Source of the DNA: Sporodiniella umbellata
Taxonomy: Eukaryota; Mucoromycota; Mucoromycetes; Mucorales; Rhizopodaceae
Assembly (NCBI GenBank): GCA_025677835.1
Contig: JAIXMR010000098.1
Location: forward strand, 41,569 to 105,568
Length of the DNA: 64,000 bases
Direction: 5' to 3'
Shown: positions 21,128 through 33,281 of the stretch, in pieces
How the letters are laid out: each line of letters opens with the position of its first letter
How positions within the stretch are numbered: the stretch's first letter is position 1
Made by a program: the position numbers and the translations under genes
Notes under the pieces: model-generated
Told to the model about the DNA's origin: nothing
The model's input: only the letters and a program-made list of their open reading frames with translations
The model's database searches: none

Positions 21128-21372
21128 AACTGCCAAATAAGAAAATTTAAGTTTGTTGTCAAAAAGAAAGACAATACATTTTCTAACTTGAATAGGCTGT
21201 TAAACCACAGGTAAAGTAAAAGGAGAAAAAAAGAGTAGCAACTTTTTTGTGCCATAACTAATTTTTCCTAATCTTTACAACATAAAAGCAGTATTTATAA
21301 AGGTCAATGGAGAGGGGTTTATTCAATAATCTTAAACCTTGCCTCACTGTTGAATACCACTTCTAAAATAGC

Positions 21373-22071
21373 TTAGTTGTGTGTTGTTTCGCGATTCGAA
21401 ACAAGATTTTTGCTTGCTATTTTTTCCACAATATATCTGCCTTTCATGGCGTTCACAGCCCCTAAATTCTCTTTGTAATAAGCTTGTGCTATACCTTCAA
21501 GCCAGCATTTGTATTTAGCCGTAAACTGGCTATACAAGGGTATATAAAGATAGCAAAAGCACTTGAAGCAGTGCTCAGATGGTACTCCCTGTCTTAAAAA
21601 AAAGATTTAGTGCTACTATTAAAAAAATAGCTTTGACAAATCCAAGCTATGTTTAGTACTCCTAAAGAAGATACACCGTAAGGATTTTATATATGTATAT
21701 ATATCTAGCGGGAAAAAAAAGGCTCTGGTGAAAGTATAGACATTGTTTAGCTCTAGTATTAGCACGAAACACTCTACGAATGGCTGTATTAAAACAAAAA
21801 TCTTGTAGTTTGGGTTTTGCCTACCCGCATACCTTAAAAATATATAATATATGTGTCAAGTTTAATAAAAGGAGTGTTAAATCTAATGTTCAAGCCAATG
21901 GTCCTTGAAAAAAAACAAGCAAACTAGAAACTTAGTTTTTTATAGATTAAAAAAAGAACTACCAGGCTTACATGTATCTGAGATAAAGACAGGCTGTATT
22001 AGACTTTGAACTGTACAAGAATCACTCCCAAAAAACGACATAATAGTGGACCATAAAATAGGAAATACCAT
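21373..22071 (-). CDS. Probable spliced gene of unknown function
   Basis: Three exons (21972-22071, 21677-21783, 21373-21588) join in phase and give about 140 residues from ATG 22071 to a stop at 21373. The product starts MVFPILWSTIMSFFGSDSC, continues SIRRVFRANTRAKQCLYF, and the third exon reads GVPSEHCFKCFCYLYIPLYS and WLEGIAQAYYKENLGAVN. Donors are GTAAGC (good) and GTGTAT (weaker); acceptors are TACAG and GACAG. The cysteine-rich HCFKCFC string is notable. No known domain was recognised, and splicing is unproven. Confidence 0.35.
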
Positions 22072-22225
22072 ATCAATGTACGAAATTTCTTTGTTGTCCT
22101 TAAATATACAAAGGCTTTACTGCTTTCAAATAAAATAAAAACAACAAATCAATGAAACAATTTGTATTTATTTCTTTTATACACATTAGTTTGAAATCGC
22201 GTTTCCATAAACTTCATAACAAAAA

Positions 22226-23965
22226 ATGGAAGACAGTCAAGATGTTTTTTGTGAAAATCACACACATCACCTATCAGTACTTCTACAAGTAAATATATAC
22301 ATATATATATATATGTATGTACACATTCTAAAAGATAACAATAACAAACGCTTTATGACAGAAAATACAAGTTTTGCTGTATAGTGGGGCTACAATAGAA
22401 AGCAGCACAGATTTATCAGAGCTATTAGCCTCAATGACACATATAATAGAAGAGCCGCAGGATTTTGCAGTAGAAAAAGGTATTTTGTTGCTTGTACTAT
22501 TTATGTTACATAATACGGGCGCATTTTGCTATAAGAAAAGCTAACTGTACTATAGCTGAAGCGTTAATGTCTCCTTTTCCGGTTTTCTTCACTAACAATC
22601 AGCTTTTGGAGCTCAAGCTTCAAATCATGGCCTATAAACTTATTTCAAAGGATAAGCCAATTACATTTGAGTTACAGGAAGATATATTGGGTTTTACAAA
22701 TGGCGAGAATAGCTATTGTTTGGAAGCTGAAAGCACTCAGAAAGAAAGAATGGTTCAAAATGAAAACCTGACAAAAGAAACTACAGTAGTAGAAAAGGGC
22801 AAAGTCTCAACGTATATGCAAGAGCTACTGAATAATAGGAAAAAAAGTGTCAACAAAGAAAATGTCAGTCCAGAATTTCGCTTAGAAACTCAAGCTGCTC
22901 ATCTTACAAGCTATTTTCCAAAAGCACTACAAACAGTTGCTTTGAAAGAAAAAGTGAGCAATGGTCCATCTAGATATGTACATAAAACCTTGCAAAAAAG
23001 CGGGTTACAAACCGAATGCTTAGCTCAAAAAGTTCTCCAGTTTCATCACTATCTTTCTGCAGTTTTATTAAAAAGAAATAGACAGCGCGTGTCTTACATG
23101 AAATACCATAATCACACTTACTATATGGCACATGCGAACAGCGTTAAAAAAGAACGCATATTATACATCGAGCAGCGAATAAATTACTTTTTCCGAGTTG
23201 CACTAGCATCAGCTACAAATAGACAAAATTGTGCAAAAGACTTACTTGTCTCACATACAGAGAATAATACCGTTGATGTAATACAACAACATTTTTCTTT
23301 TTAATAATTAGTTTTATAGGAACCATTTTACGACCAAATACACAATATTAAAGAAAAAGTATACACACCCATCATGTGTAGAGAAATTCAACTGTCTTCT
23401 CATCAATTAAAGAAACTTGAATGGATGGTCTCGCTCTACAACAACCATGCAAATGGTTTGATCGAAAACGAAAGCAGCTCTGAGAAGCTGATACTTACAG
23501 TATCATTTATTACTTACTTGATTGAAACAAAAAAATTCACAGAGCCGTTTCTGATTATCATCCACTCTTTGTAAGATTTAACACGGAAGTAGTCATAAGA
23601 GAAAGAAGATTAACCTTTACTAATTTATATCGAGACGATAGATTGATTTCTAAATGGAGCAGAGAGTTTGAAAAACAAGCGCCTAATATACAAAAAGAAG
23701 TATATAGAGGCAGGGCTCAAGACAAAAGCAAGACTTCTCTTAAAATTCAAAAAAAAAGCGATTTTCAAGTACTTCTCACTTCTAGTGTTTTAGCAGTTGC
23801 AAAAGAATCCTTATTAGTTAAAAGGAAATGGTCTTACATTATTATCGATGAGGAAAACTCAGCAAGAACTTACAATCGAAAACTTTATGCTGTCATACGA
23901 AAAAACTATCAAACAGAACGCCGTTTAATATTATCAGAAAATCTTTGTCAAGTGAGTTGATACGC

Positions 23966-23996
<31 letters not shown>

Positions 23997-24956
23997 GTAT
24001 CTGTATTTCCACTCAAACTAACATCTCTTTAAACTAACGGTCAAAAAGAATACTAACGAGCTGTGGGCAGTTTCAAATTTTTTACTTCCTAGGATATTTA
24101 AAACCGACTACGATTTTGACAAGTGGTTTAGAATTCCTTTCAAGAACCTACTTGTACTTGATTCCAAGTTAACGAATGAAGAAGAAAATCGAGTTTCTTC
24201 AGTACTTTGTCTATTGATTGAACCATTCGTTTTGAAGAAATCTACTGAAGTTACTGATCTTTATAAAGGAACACCAGATGACTCAAGCAACAAATCCACT
24301 GATCTTTTTGTAGACAACAATACGTTCGGAAGTCCTTTCGAAAACAAAAGAAAACTAGAAAAACTACATCAAAACAACTTGACACCCAAAAAAAAGTATA
24401 AATCCCTGTTGAGTCAAAGATCCTCAAGTGGGACTGATTCAGAGAATGCCTCAAATTTAGTAGGGCGAAGAGATTCTACCATTGGCTTGTATGAGCCGAG
24501 TATGTATGCTCATAGCCTCTTTGAAACTTTAGTTTCTTTCTATGAAGAAATCAACCAATACTCTATAAAAGATAGTAAAACAAATTTAGAGCATAGACCA
24601 TGTGCTACTCTTTCTAGCCCAGTAGATAAAGACCTCTACCCTTCATATTATGAAATGTTTGTAGAACCTATCTGTATGCAAATCATTAAAGAACGCATCT
24701 ATTCTGGTCACTACCGCTCAATTCAGGAGTTCAGCTCAGACTTTACTTTAATGATTGAAAATACCAAGCGCTTTTATGAGAAAGGATCTATGATCTATCA
24801 AGATGCTGAGACAATACAGGTAACTATACTTAATCAGACACATGTATTCATTTAATTCTTCTTCCTTTGTGTTTTTTTTTATAGGAAATTATGAACCAAA
24901 TGATCAATTCTTACACGTCGTCTTTACATAATCAAGAGCTGATAAAAAACCTTTGA
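22226..24956 (+). CDS. SNF2/STH1-derived pseudo-remodeller with bromodomain, lacking the second helicase lobe
   Basis: Seven exons (22226-22288, 22362-22479, 22556-23277, 23320-23570, 23642-23951, 24049-24819, 24885-24956) join in perfect phase to 768 residues. A QLQ-like segment (about 71-100: FTNNQLLELKLQIMAYKLIS) and a degenerate HSA-like region (about 230-300) precede SNF2_N similarity (QLKKLEWMVSLYNNHANGL; KWSYIIIDEENSA; NELWAVSNFLLPRIF; FDKWFRIPF). The P-loop GLGKT reads SSEKL, keeping only the lysine. DEGH reads DEEN, and the TGTP of motif III is gone. No helicase-C lobe follows. The protein goes straight to a basic linker and a bromodomain (about 640-745) in which the acetyl-lysine-contacting Asn (YN...GS) is Tyr (FYEKGS). 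Parents are the Swi/Snf-RSC ATPases. The intact frame argues against a plain pseudogene; a non-catalytic chromatin role is inferred. Confidence 0.85.
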
Positions 24957-25565
24957 TTGTACACAAAATTTTATCTATAAAACTGTCAAAAACTTTCCAT
25001 TGAGAAAGTTTTATGAAAACCAGTCTATATTGATCTAAAAAAAAAAGAACGGTTTACGTATCAACCTTCCATTTTTAAGTTGCAGTTCTTTGTGTTCCAG
25101 TGTAATGAAATGTACAAAAGTCTTTCAAGGATGGGGTTTTTTTTTTTTTTTGGTAATTATGAATGCTTTAATATCTGTTGCTCATTAAAAGTACTATGGT
25201 ATATTCAGCGGTGTCATATCCATAACTCATAGTGCTGAAACTTAGCTTATGATTCTAGGCTTTTTTTTATGAGTGTTCGCATTATTCTGAATACTGATTG
25301 CTACTTAAATGCTGAGCAAAAAAGAATTAAATCGCAATACCAATGGCGCTTCAACTGGCATAATGTTGCCTACAATTTGGACTATGAAATACAGCACGTT
25401 CATAGCATTCGTATCGCTTTTGGTCTTGCAGTGCAAGCTTTACAGTGAGATTATAGTCTATATTCTAGACAATAATAAGAGTTGCTAAGAGATTCTAAAT
25501 AGGCGAAAAAAAAAAATCGTGTATGATGCGTTTGGGGAATTCTATTTGTTTTTTATGCGATTTAT
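24957..25565. other. Convergent spacer between the SNF2-like gene and LCP5
   Basis: About 600 bp with poly-T and poly-A runs between two converging 3' ends. No gene is seen. Confidence 0.5.
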
Positions 25566-26829
25566 TTAAGATCTTCTCTTTTTTTTGCTACTTCTGTTCC
25601 TTGCGCTACTGAATTTGCCTTTTGGTTTTTTATTGCCTTCCAAAAGGCCTTCATATTCTCCTTCATAGCTATCTGCATCATCTCTTTGTCTTTTAAAGCT
25701 TGGCTCGTCCTTCAATTTCTTGCGATTGAGGACATTGCGGAATCGTTTATTTTCTTCTTCTTCTACATCTTGTAGACCAACTAAATTGTTGAAGTCTTCC
25801 AGATTCTAGAAATTCAAAAATAGTTTTAACAGGATGATCGCATTTTTTTGTCATCGTCTTTACCTCAAATTCACTTTCAAATCGCATCTTTTTGTTAGCG
25901 TTTAGTCGTTGCTTTTCTTTTCGAGTCACCGCTAAACGAACATAGTTCTCTTCTTCATATTTGTTTTTCTCTTCTATTAAATTATCTATACGATCGCCAT
26001 AACCTGTGCCTTCATTAACGCCACCAAATACTCCTAATTCTTCGGGGTTTTCAGTCATCTCGGACATCAAATCCTTCATGATTCTCGATCGTGATGCCTT
26101 TTCCTTTAATCTCTCTGCATCTCTGTCTTTCTTTCTACTCTTGCTTTCAGCGTCTTCATTGTATGCTACAGGAGCTAATTTTGGAGGTTTATAAACATCT
26201 GATACTTCCTCTTCTTCTTCATTGGCTTCAGCTTGATCTTTGTTAATCAGGTTCATTGGATTAGGTTTAAATGCCAAAGGATCAGCTGCAACAGCTTCCA
26301 TTGTTGTTTTGGCGGCAGATTCATCTTTCTTGGTACCAACGACAGCTGCTCTTACTAGTTTGTCAACTTGATATTTAAGTTTGTTTTCAACAGGTTTCAT
26401 TTTGTCGAGGACTACACGCAATTCAACAAGCGAGCCTATAACAGGACTTTCTTCGATGGTATGTCCTGATAACTTCATGTTGACAAAATAAGCTAAGTCG
26501 AGAACATATTGTAACATGAGTTGATATTTGACTTCAAGAAAGGAAACGCCCTTTGAGGTTTGAATGTTGTTGTCTTTAACTCTATAAAACTCCATTAAAA
26601 ACAAATGTGATCGGAAACGAGAGACTTTACTTTTCTTTTAAAGGTTTCAAGAGGTTCTTCATATCAACTACTTTTGTTTTTAAATCCTTTATAAGCTGTT
26701 TAAATTCCTCAGTCTCTATTAACGTTAAATCGCATGTAAGCGTTTTGAATCTTCAAATTTTTTTGCTTTCTTCTTTCAAATTGCGTTACCATTAATAGTC
26801 TCATTTTGAACTAGTGTTTCTTGGGACAT
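25566..26829 (-). CDS. LCP5: Neuroguidin/Lcp5-type U3 snoRNP (SSU processome) protein
   Basis: Exons 26790-26829, 26631-26715, 25864-26581 and 25566-25805 give 360 residues in phase. The N-terminal Sas10/Utp3/C1D domain runs through FKQLIKDLKTKVVDMKNLLKP, GVSFLEVKYQLMLQYVLDLAY and PVENKLKYQVDKLVR. An acidic KDQAEANEEEEEVSDVYKPPK linker and a basic RLKEKASRSRIMKDLMSEM segment follow. The C-terminus is lysine/arginine-rich (RNRSSKKKRRS). Lcp5 is needed for early pre-rRNA cleavage in the nucleolus. It is divergently arranged with the kelch gene at 27194, with 364 bp between start codons. Confidence 0.92.
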
Positions 26830-27193
26830 TTTAGTATAACAAGCATGGTTTTTTTGCTTTTATTTTATTTTATTTTATTTTTTTTTGGAAACTATGAGCC
26901 TGTGGCTTATTGTGGACGCATTTCAATTTTTCAATCTGAGAAAAAAAGCATGTGCTCGTGTTTTGACAGTTTTTTTTCTTGATCCATACCAACTCTGACT
27001 CTACACTTGTACAAAAGGTAGAATTGAGACTGAAAATATCCACGTTCTTTCCGCTAACATTTGTTTTTAATTATTTTGCACGACATTTGTCTTTTTTCTT
27101 TCAAAGATTTCATTGAAGAAAAGAGAAATCTTCTCTTTTTGTTCATTTATCTATACCTTTTTATTTTTATTTTTATTTTAAAAAAGCAATAAA
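26830..27193. promoter_or_regulatory. Shared upstream region of LCP5 and the kelch gene
   Basis: A 364-bp divergent intergenic region that must hold both promoters. It contains repeated TTTTATTTTATTTTA pentamer-like runs at 26860-26885 and again at 27160-27180. No known factor site is recognised. Confidence 0.4.
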
Positions 27194-29940
27194 ATGTCTT
27201 TATTTTCAAAGCTCTCAAAACATAGCGACAAATCTATCTACCCATGGTCCCAAAAGAAGCTGGGAGGAACAAGTAACGCATTACCAAGAGTTCGACATGC
27301 GGCAACAGCTATATCTTTAGATGTCATACTAGTCTATGGAGGTGTACATCGAGGAACGCCTAAAAAAGACATTTTGTTGATCGATATAAGTAAGAAGAGT
27401 ATTTAGAAGATCAGTTGTTTGATATGTACGAATTTTAACAATAGATGCAATGTCTGCTATAAGCATGATAACTATTGGAGATATACCCAATACTAGAATT
27501 TCACCAACAATACTTCACATAAATGGACATATTTTGCGTAAATTAAAGCAATGGCTATTTTTTGTTCATTTCTTCTAATGAGACTTCATTAGTTTATGGC
27601 GGCAAATCAATTTCCTCTGAAGAACAATACGATCCAAGCGTTTACCTTTTAAATTTGCGTAAGTACAATACTGTGTGACATACTTTTTAAAGGCTAATAT
27701 TCTTTGATTATGCTTTTTTACAGAAAATAAGCAATGGACCCGGTTATCAACAGATAGAAGTTCTACACCTATAGAAAGAACAGGGCATTCATGCTGCGTA
27801 CATGAGGGTGTTGTATACGTTTGGGGAGGCCAGAGAGAAGGCCGCTACTTCAGCGACTTATTTTCGTTTCAAATGAACCCAAGTAAGTAAAGAACAAACA
27901 AAAGTACAGTATCGCAATTAAGCTTCTGCTTTTATAGCACCGAAGTGGAACTCTATACAATCCGATTATGGCCCTGAGCCAAGAGCTGGACACGTCTCCG
28001 CCATTTATGAAAACAAAATGTACATGTAAGTGTATAAATTAGGCAATACCTCGTGGTTAGGTTTCACAAAATTTATTATTTCTAGTTTTGGAGGAACAAA
28101 CGGTCGTCAGTATTTCAACGACCTCTGGTCTTTCGACCTTACGACTCACACTTGGACAAAGATAGCCGTAGACGGCACGGTACCAGCTCCTCGTGAGAGA
28201 TGCTCTTCTGCCATTATAGATGATGCGTTATACATCTTTGGTGGTAGAGGAGATGAGGGTACTGAATTAAATGATTTATGTGGCTATAAAATTAAAAGTA
28301 AGAAAAAAAAGTAAAAGCTCAAAAAATAACTTGTGATGTAGACCGGTATTGGTCAGCTTTCCAAAACATGGGAACCTCACCCTCTCCGCGCCACGGTCAT
28401 ACAATGACAGCTATTGGCGATCGAATGTTTATAATAGGGGGCGATAATGACTTTGCAAAAATGGATGACGCCTCTCTTATTTATATATTAGACAGCACAA
28501 AAATCAAATACCCTATTCAGCCTGTACCCTCCTCGACTCCTGTCGAAGAAAAATCTGCTCTCCCACGACTTGATTCTATAGATATACAATCTCAAGATAA
28601 TTTACAAAGACAAGATTCCCTACAAGCAAGTCAAAGACCTCCACAACCTATTGAACAAAAACAGAAACCAATACAGCAGCCCACTATACCACAAAACCAC
28701 TTAAAAATCAACTCTAATGATATAGAAAATGACAGTCAACAAGATTCGCCTACTATAAGTAACCCAAGACAAAGATTACCCCAAACAGAAGCTCCGGTAA
28801 CAAATTACACTATACCTACACAAATTTGAAACTAAACTTCAGTGTTCTTACTGCCAGACACCTGTCAGACCCCCTAGAACTATACCTACTGTACCTGAAG
28901 CTGCACTCCGTCGCCCGCGTACTACCTCATCCCCTCAGTTAATGCCAGAACATATAGAGTCTGAGACACCACAGGTAGACGAAGAGCGAGATATGTTGCT
29001 CCGCGAAATAAAGGCGCGAGATAGCATTATATCTGAGATGAAAAAAAAAGAAAGCTGGTGGCGTACAGAAGTCTCCATAGCTCGTAAACTTCAAAATCGT
29101 CAAGACGATGGATATGAAGCGGACGAGACCCTGCTTATGGATATTGATCATTTACCCGAAGAGCAAGTTAAGTTGTTTGAACAGCTCATTGCAGTTAAGT
29201 CAGAAATTCGGCGAGTTCGAACAAGTATGGTACATACTCCAGATAAAGTTCAACAGGCCGATCGGATGCGTACTGCAGCTCTACAGGAGGCTGCTTATTT
29301 TAAATCTAAATACTTGGCTATTAAAACCCGCCGTCAAGAAGAAATAGAAGGCTTGGAGTTATCTCGCAGCGACGAACTAGAAAAGCGCTTAGCGCAGGCT
29401 CTTCTGGAAAATGAGAACAAAACAAAACAGTGGATGCAACTCCAAAAAAGATCTGAGCACGACCAAACAGCTAGACTAGCTACTGAAGAAAGGGCTCGAG
29501 AAGCACATGAACGAGCACAAGAGGCCCAAGAGGCTCATCAGCGTGCATTGGAGGAGTTGCAAGTGGTGTATTCGAGAGCTACTAAAGCTGAATCTCAAGT
29601 GCGCGAAAATACTATCAAAATTGTTAACCTAACACAGCAACTTACTGAAGCTTTGACAGCCCCAGCTGCTTATCACGACATATCAGAAGCACAAATGAAA
29701 GCAGCTCAACTCGAAGCCGCAAACCTAAAGGCTCGAAACGAATGTGCTGCACTAAAACAAAAGCTGGCTGAGAGTGTAGATGAAATCGACCGTCTTAGTA
29801 CTCTTCTCCACGATCGACAGGATGCTTTGAGTGAATCCAAAATGAATATTGAAGACTATGAAATTCAATTGAATATGCTGAGAGACGCTGTAAATCAAAA
29901 AAATCCGGTGAATGGGTTTGAAACCACGTCTGCGTATTAA
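27194..29940 (+). CDS. Kelch-repeat cell-polarity protein (Tea1/Kel-like) with C-terminal coiled coil
   Basis: Eight exons (27194-27389, 27445-27537, 27593-27658, 27724-27882, 27938-28025, 28086-28297, 28342-28796, 28843-29940) join in phase. The first half has six kelch blades with the usual GG and W motifs (ILVYGGVHRGT; LVYGGKSISSEEQY; VVYVWGGQREGRYFSDLFSF; YIFGGRGDEGTELNDL; PRHGHTMTAIGDRMFIIGG). A low-complexity Q/P-rich linker follows, then CSYCQTPVRPP, then a long heptad-rich coiled coil (about 300 residues). This layout matches Tea1/Kel1 cell-end markers, which connect microtubules or polarity landmarks with formins. The exact orthologue is not fixed by eye. Confidence 0.88.
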
Positions 29941-30011
29941 TAAATAATGTTGTCTTTAACTGTATGATGTTTTGCGAGTGGGGAATCATTTTTATTATAC
30001 AAAACGCCTTT

Positions 30012-30444
30012 TTACCCTTCGCGCCATTGATACTGACACTCTTCATTACAACACTTAAAGAAAAGTGAAGAGGGTTCATCAGCAGAACGGATTTGAATTT
30101 GCATAAAGTAGGCTTTATCGTGTTCACATTTTGGACAGCTCACTAATTGCAAGAGAAAAAAAAGGATAAGAAACATATGTTATACATATTGCTACCTTCA
30201 GTAGAATCGACGTTTTTCCAAGCATCTGCCCCTCCTAATACATCGTCTACCTCTTTGCGCTTCAATTCCTTTCGTGTGGTATGCTAAAATACAATGAGGA
30301 TTTACTTCATCAAAACATTGAGCATAATGATCTAATTACTCTGCTCTGTATACTATAAACGTATGGGCACGATTGACAAAAAAAGGCTTGTCCACCGTCG
30401 TTTTCGATTAATAAAAGGTTGGAACAGTTTGGGCAGAACAACAT
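30012..30444 (-). CDS. RPC11: RNA polymerase III subunit C11 (TFIIS-like zinc ribbons)
   Basis: Exons 30340-30444, 30196-30283 and 30012-30142 give 107 residues, the family length. The N-terminal zinc ribbon is MLFCPNCSNLLLIEN...FFCQSCPYVYSI (CxxC-CxxC). The C-terminal ribbon is CPKCEHDKAYFMQIQIRSADEP...FFKCCNEECQYQWRE, carrying the RSADE hairpin that supports RNA cleavage in TFIIS-like proteins. Rpc11 is needed for Pol III transcript cleavage, termination and reinitiation. All eight zinc ligands and the acidic pair are present, so it should be functional. The two small introns are clean. Confidence 0.95.
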
Positions 30445-30529
30445 AATTAGAAAGAGCTACTTTTTTTTTTTTTTAATTTGTGGTGACATTATGTGACATT
30501 TATAAGCCACTACTTTAAAGTACAATAAT

Positions 30530-32338
30530 TTATTTCTTGGATTCAGCCTTGACTACGTTCTTGCCGTTCTTTTCACGCAAGACTAAAGTAATAGCAGATT
30601 GAGCATCAATAGTGATTTGAACTTCAATCTTGCTTTCCTTAGCTTTAGAAGCCTTTTCAAGAGCGAGAGAAGCTTCGATTAATTGAGCTGCAGGCTTGTT
30701 ATAAACCTTGGTGTGAATTTCGGGCTCTTCTTCATAGGGTTCTTCACCTTCCTCAACAGGGACGGGTTCAGGCTTTACTTCAGTTTTTTCAACTGTGTGG
30801 TCGCCTTCATATAAAGCAACATATGCATGTGTTTGATTAGCTTGAGCATTTGAGAATTCGAAGATACGACGGACAGGGAGAGCGGTACCACGAGGGACAA
30901 TGGTGACAAATTCGCTGCTGGCATTAATGATACCAATAGCCTTTGATGTGTGAGGTACAAGAGTAACAACAGGGTGAATAGCGGCGTCCACGTCTTCCTT
31001 TTCAAAACCAGCAATCAAAGAACCTTGAATGGCACAACCACGTGCGACAACTTCGTCAGCTTCTAAATCGTTCAAAACTTTAGTGTGTTCACTAGAGAAA
31101 ACTTCGCGGACCTTCAAAGCAAATTTGGGAATACGAGCAGAACCACCAGTAAGAAGAACCTCGTCAATTTCAGAAGCATCTAACTGACTCTTTTCCAAGA
31201 CTTGGTTGATAACAGCTTGAAGTTGAGCGAAAACGTTCTTTGACAAAAGCTCGAAACGCATGCGGTTGACAGTGCTGTGGAAATCGATACCTTCTGCCAA
31301 AGATTCGACAAAACAAGGGGCAGAGTTGCCACTTGAAAGCATTTTTTTGGTAACTTCGACTGCATTGCGGAGCTTTGCAAGAGCCTTTTTGTTGGAAGAA
31401 ATGTCAACCTTAGACTTCTTCTGGAATTCAGAAGAGAAATGCTTGATCAAGTTATCATCAAAAGAAGCTCCACCAACTTTAGTGTCGTGAGCAGTAGCCA
31501 AAACGGTGTACATGCCTGAACGAACAGCCAAAACAGTCACATCAAAAGAGTGTCCACCCAAATCGCATACAACAATAGTTTTGTCTTGGGGAGCGCTGTT
31601 GCTTGATTCTTGACCAATACCGTAGGCAAGAGCAGCAGCAGCGGATTCTTGAACCAGTTGATGAACCTTAATTCCAGCATTGTCTGCGGCAGCTACTAAC
31701 TCTTCACGTTGCTTTTGGGTGAAATAAGTAGGAACAGCCATAACAGCGCCGTTTACGCTGGTGCCCAAGAAAGCTTCGGCAGATTCACGAATATGGCGCA
31801 AGAACTTGCTAGAAATCTCTTGGGCAGTAAAAACGGTCTTTCCTGAAGGCAAGCTAATTTCGTAAGCGGGCAAACCATTTTTTTCGACTACAGGAGCAGC
31901 AGAACCAGTGAGGCTCTCAGCTTCAGCAAAACTTAAAAATCGCGCACAAAAGGGTAAGTATACTTTCCCTTTGAAAACAAAACCAGTTTACCTTTTACCG
32001 ATGTTGGCACGGAAGTTAGCTACTGTAGTATCGGGATGACGAGGAATGTCAGATTTAGCTTGAGAACCAACAACCTATAGCAATTTTAGCTTAAGAAACT
32101 CTAAAAACCAGAGCGATCACCTACCTCTTCATCGCCGTGGAATGCGAGAGAAGAAGAGATCTGTCTATCACCTTCTTCATTGGCAAGACAATCAGCACGA
32201 CCTTCCTATAATACCGTTTTTTGTTAAGGAGAATGGCTTTTTGGAAAAGCCAGTTGACTTCCATACCTTGTTGATATAAGCAATAGATGTGTAAGCTGTA
32301 CCAAAGTTGATACCAATGACAGTGTTAGATTCGCTCAT
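30530..32338 (-). CDS. SSZ1: Ribosome-associated Hsp70-like chaperone Ssz1
   Basis: Exons 32267-32338, 32125-32205, 31992-32074 and 30530-31931 give 545 residues. The start MSESNTVIGINFGTAYTSIAYINK shows the degenerate Hsp70 phosphate-1 motif typical of Ssz1 (INFG rather than IDLGT). VVCDLGGHSFDVTVLAVRSG, INRMRFELLSK-like NRMRFELL and DEVLLTGGSARIPKF complete the ATPase fold. The substrate-binding part is short, with an acidic VEEGEEPYEEEPEIH segment. Ssz1 pairs with the J-protein zuotin as the ribosome-associated complex that stimulates Ssb on nascent chains. The protein is about 100 residues shorter than classical Hsp70, as expected. Codon use is C-rich, as for a well-expressed gene. Confidence 0.94.
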
Positions 32339-33281
32339 TTTTTGAAGAAAGGAGAAGAGGGATAAAATTTAAAAAAAAATTCCTTGATAGAAAAATCATT
32401 GGACAGAGGGTGTGAGGAACTAAGAAAAGTATTGGCAGTCACAAGGAAATAGGTGATAAGTGCAGTAACACAGATGATACAAAATGGCCTGAAGAGGCAC
32501 TAGTTCAGTTAGATTAAGAATCCCAAGGGCTTTGGAGCTTCATGATTTTTATGTGTTTTTGGCTATTTATAATTAAGACTTTTTAGCGATTTTAATAGAA
32601 GATAAGTTGAATAAAACAAAAGGGTAGTGAGCAGAAGCAAGGAACAAACCATTTAGTGTTGTGACGATTGTAAGAAGGCGAGTCAAACCAAAGAAGGGCT
32701 ATATGTTTTGAGCATTCTAAAAATGAGTTTAAAACGACTTGATTTTAGAATCGCAAAAGCTGCTATCACTTTTTTTTGTATCCTCATGTGGATTATTATA
32801 TATCTACTACTATCTGTATTCGCTGATATAAAGTGGGTTCTTAGAAACTTTTTAAAGCACAAAAAAAAAACTGCCTATAAGATCAAAACTGTACCCACTT
32901 TTTTTTGTTTTATTTTTTTGAGACTTTAAGTTATATAAGATAGCACGGAAAATCAAATAAGAACACAAGAAGTCGAATGCTTCCACGTCTGCATATTGTG
33001 TAGCTATAGCGTGCTTTTTGAAATAATATTTTCTTTTTTTTCTTAGCATCTAAACTAATTGGGAAATACTATGTTATAGAAAAAAGTATATTGAGATTTA
33101 CATAGCGTGGATATGGTTTTTTTTATATAGATCATTAGAGGTCGGCCTGTACTTTTTAGTTAAGAAACTGACCACAGCAGAATATCAAGCTCAAACTCCA
33201 TCGTAATTGAAGTACTAGCACAAAATCTTGGGGAAATAATTCATATATATTTATTGATACAAAGGGAAGATAAAAGAGGGG
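32339..33281. other. SSZ1 upstream region and spacer
   Basis: About 940 bp of AT-rich DNA holding the SSZ1 promoter on the left. The short overlapping frames at 32708-33049 on both strands are not supported. No RNA gene is recognised. Confidence 0.45.
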
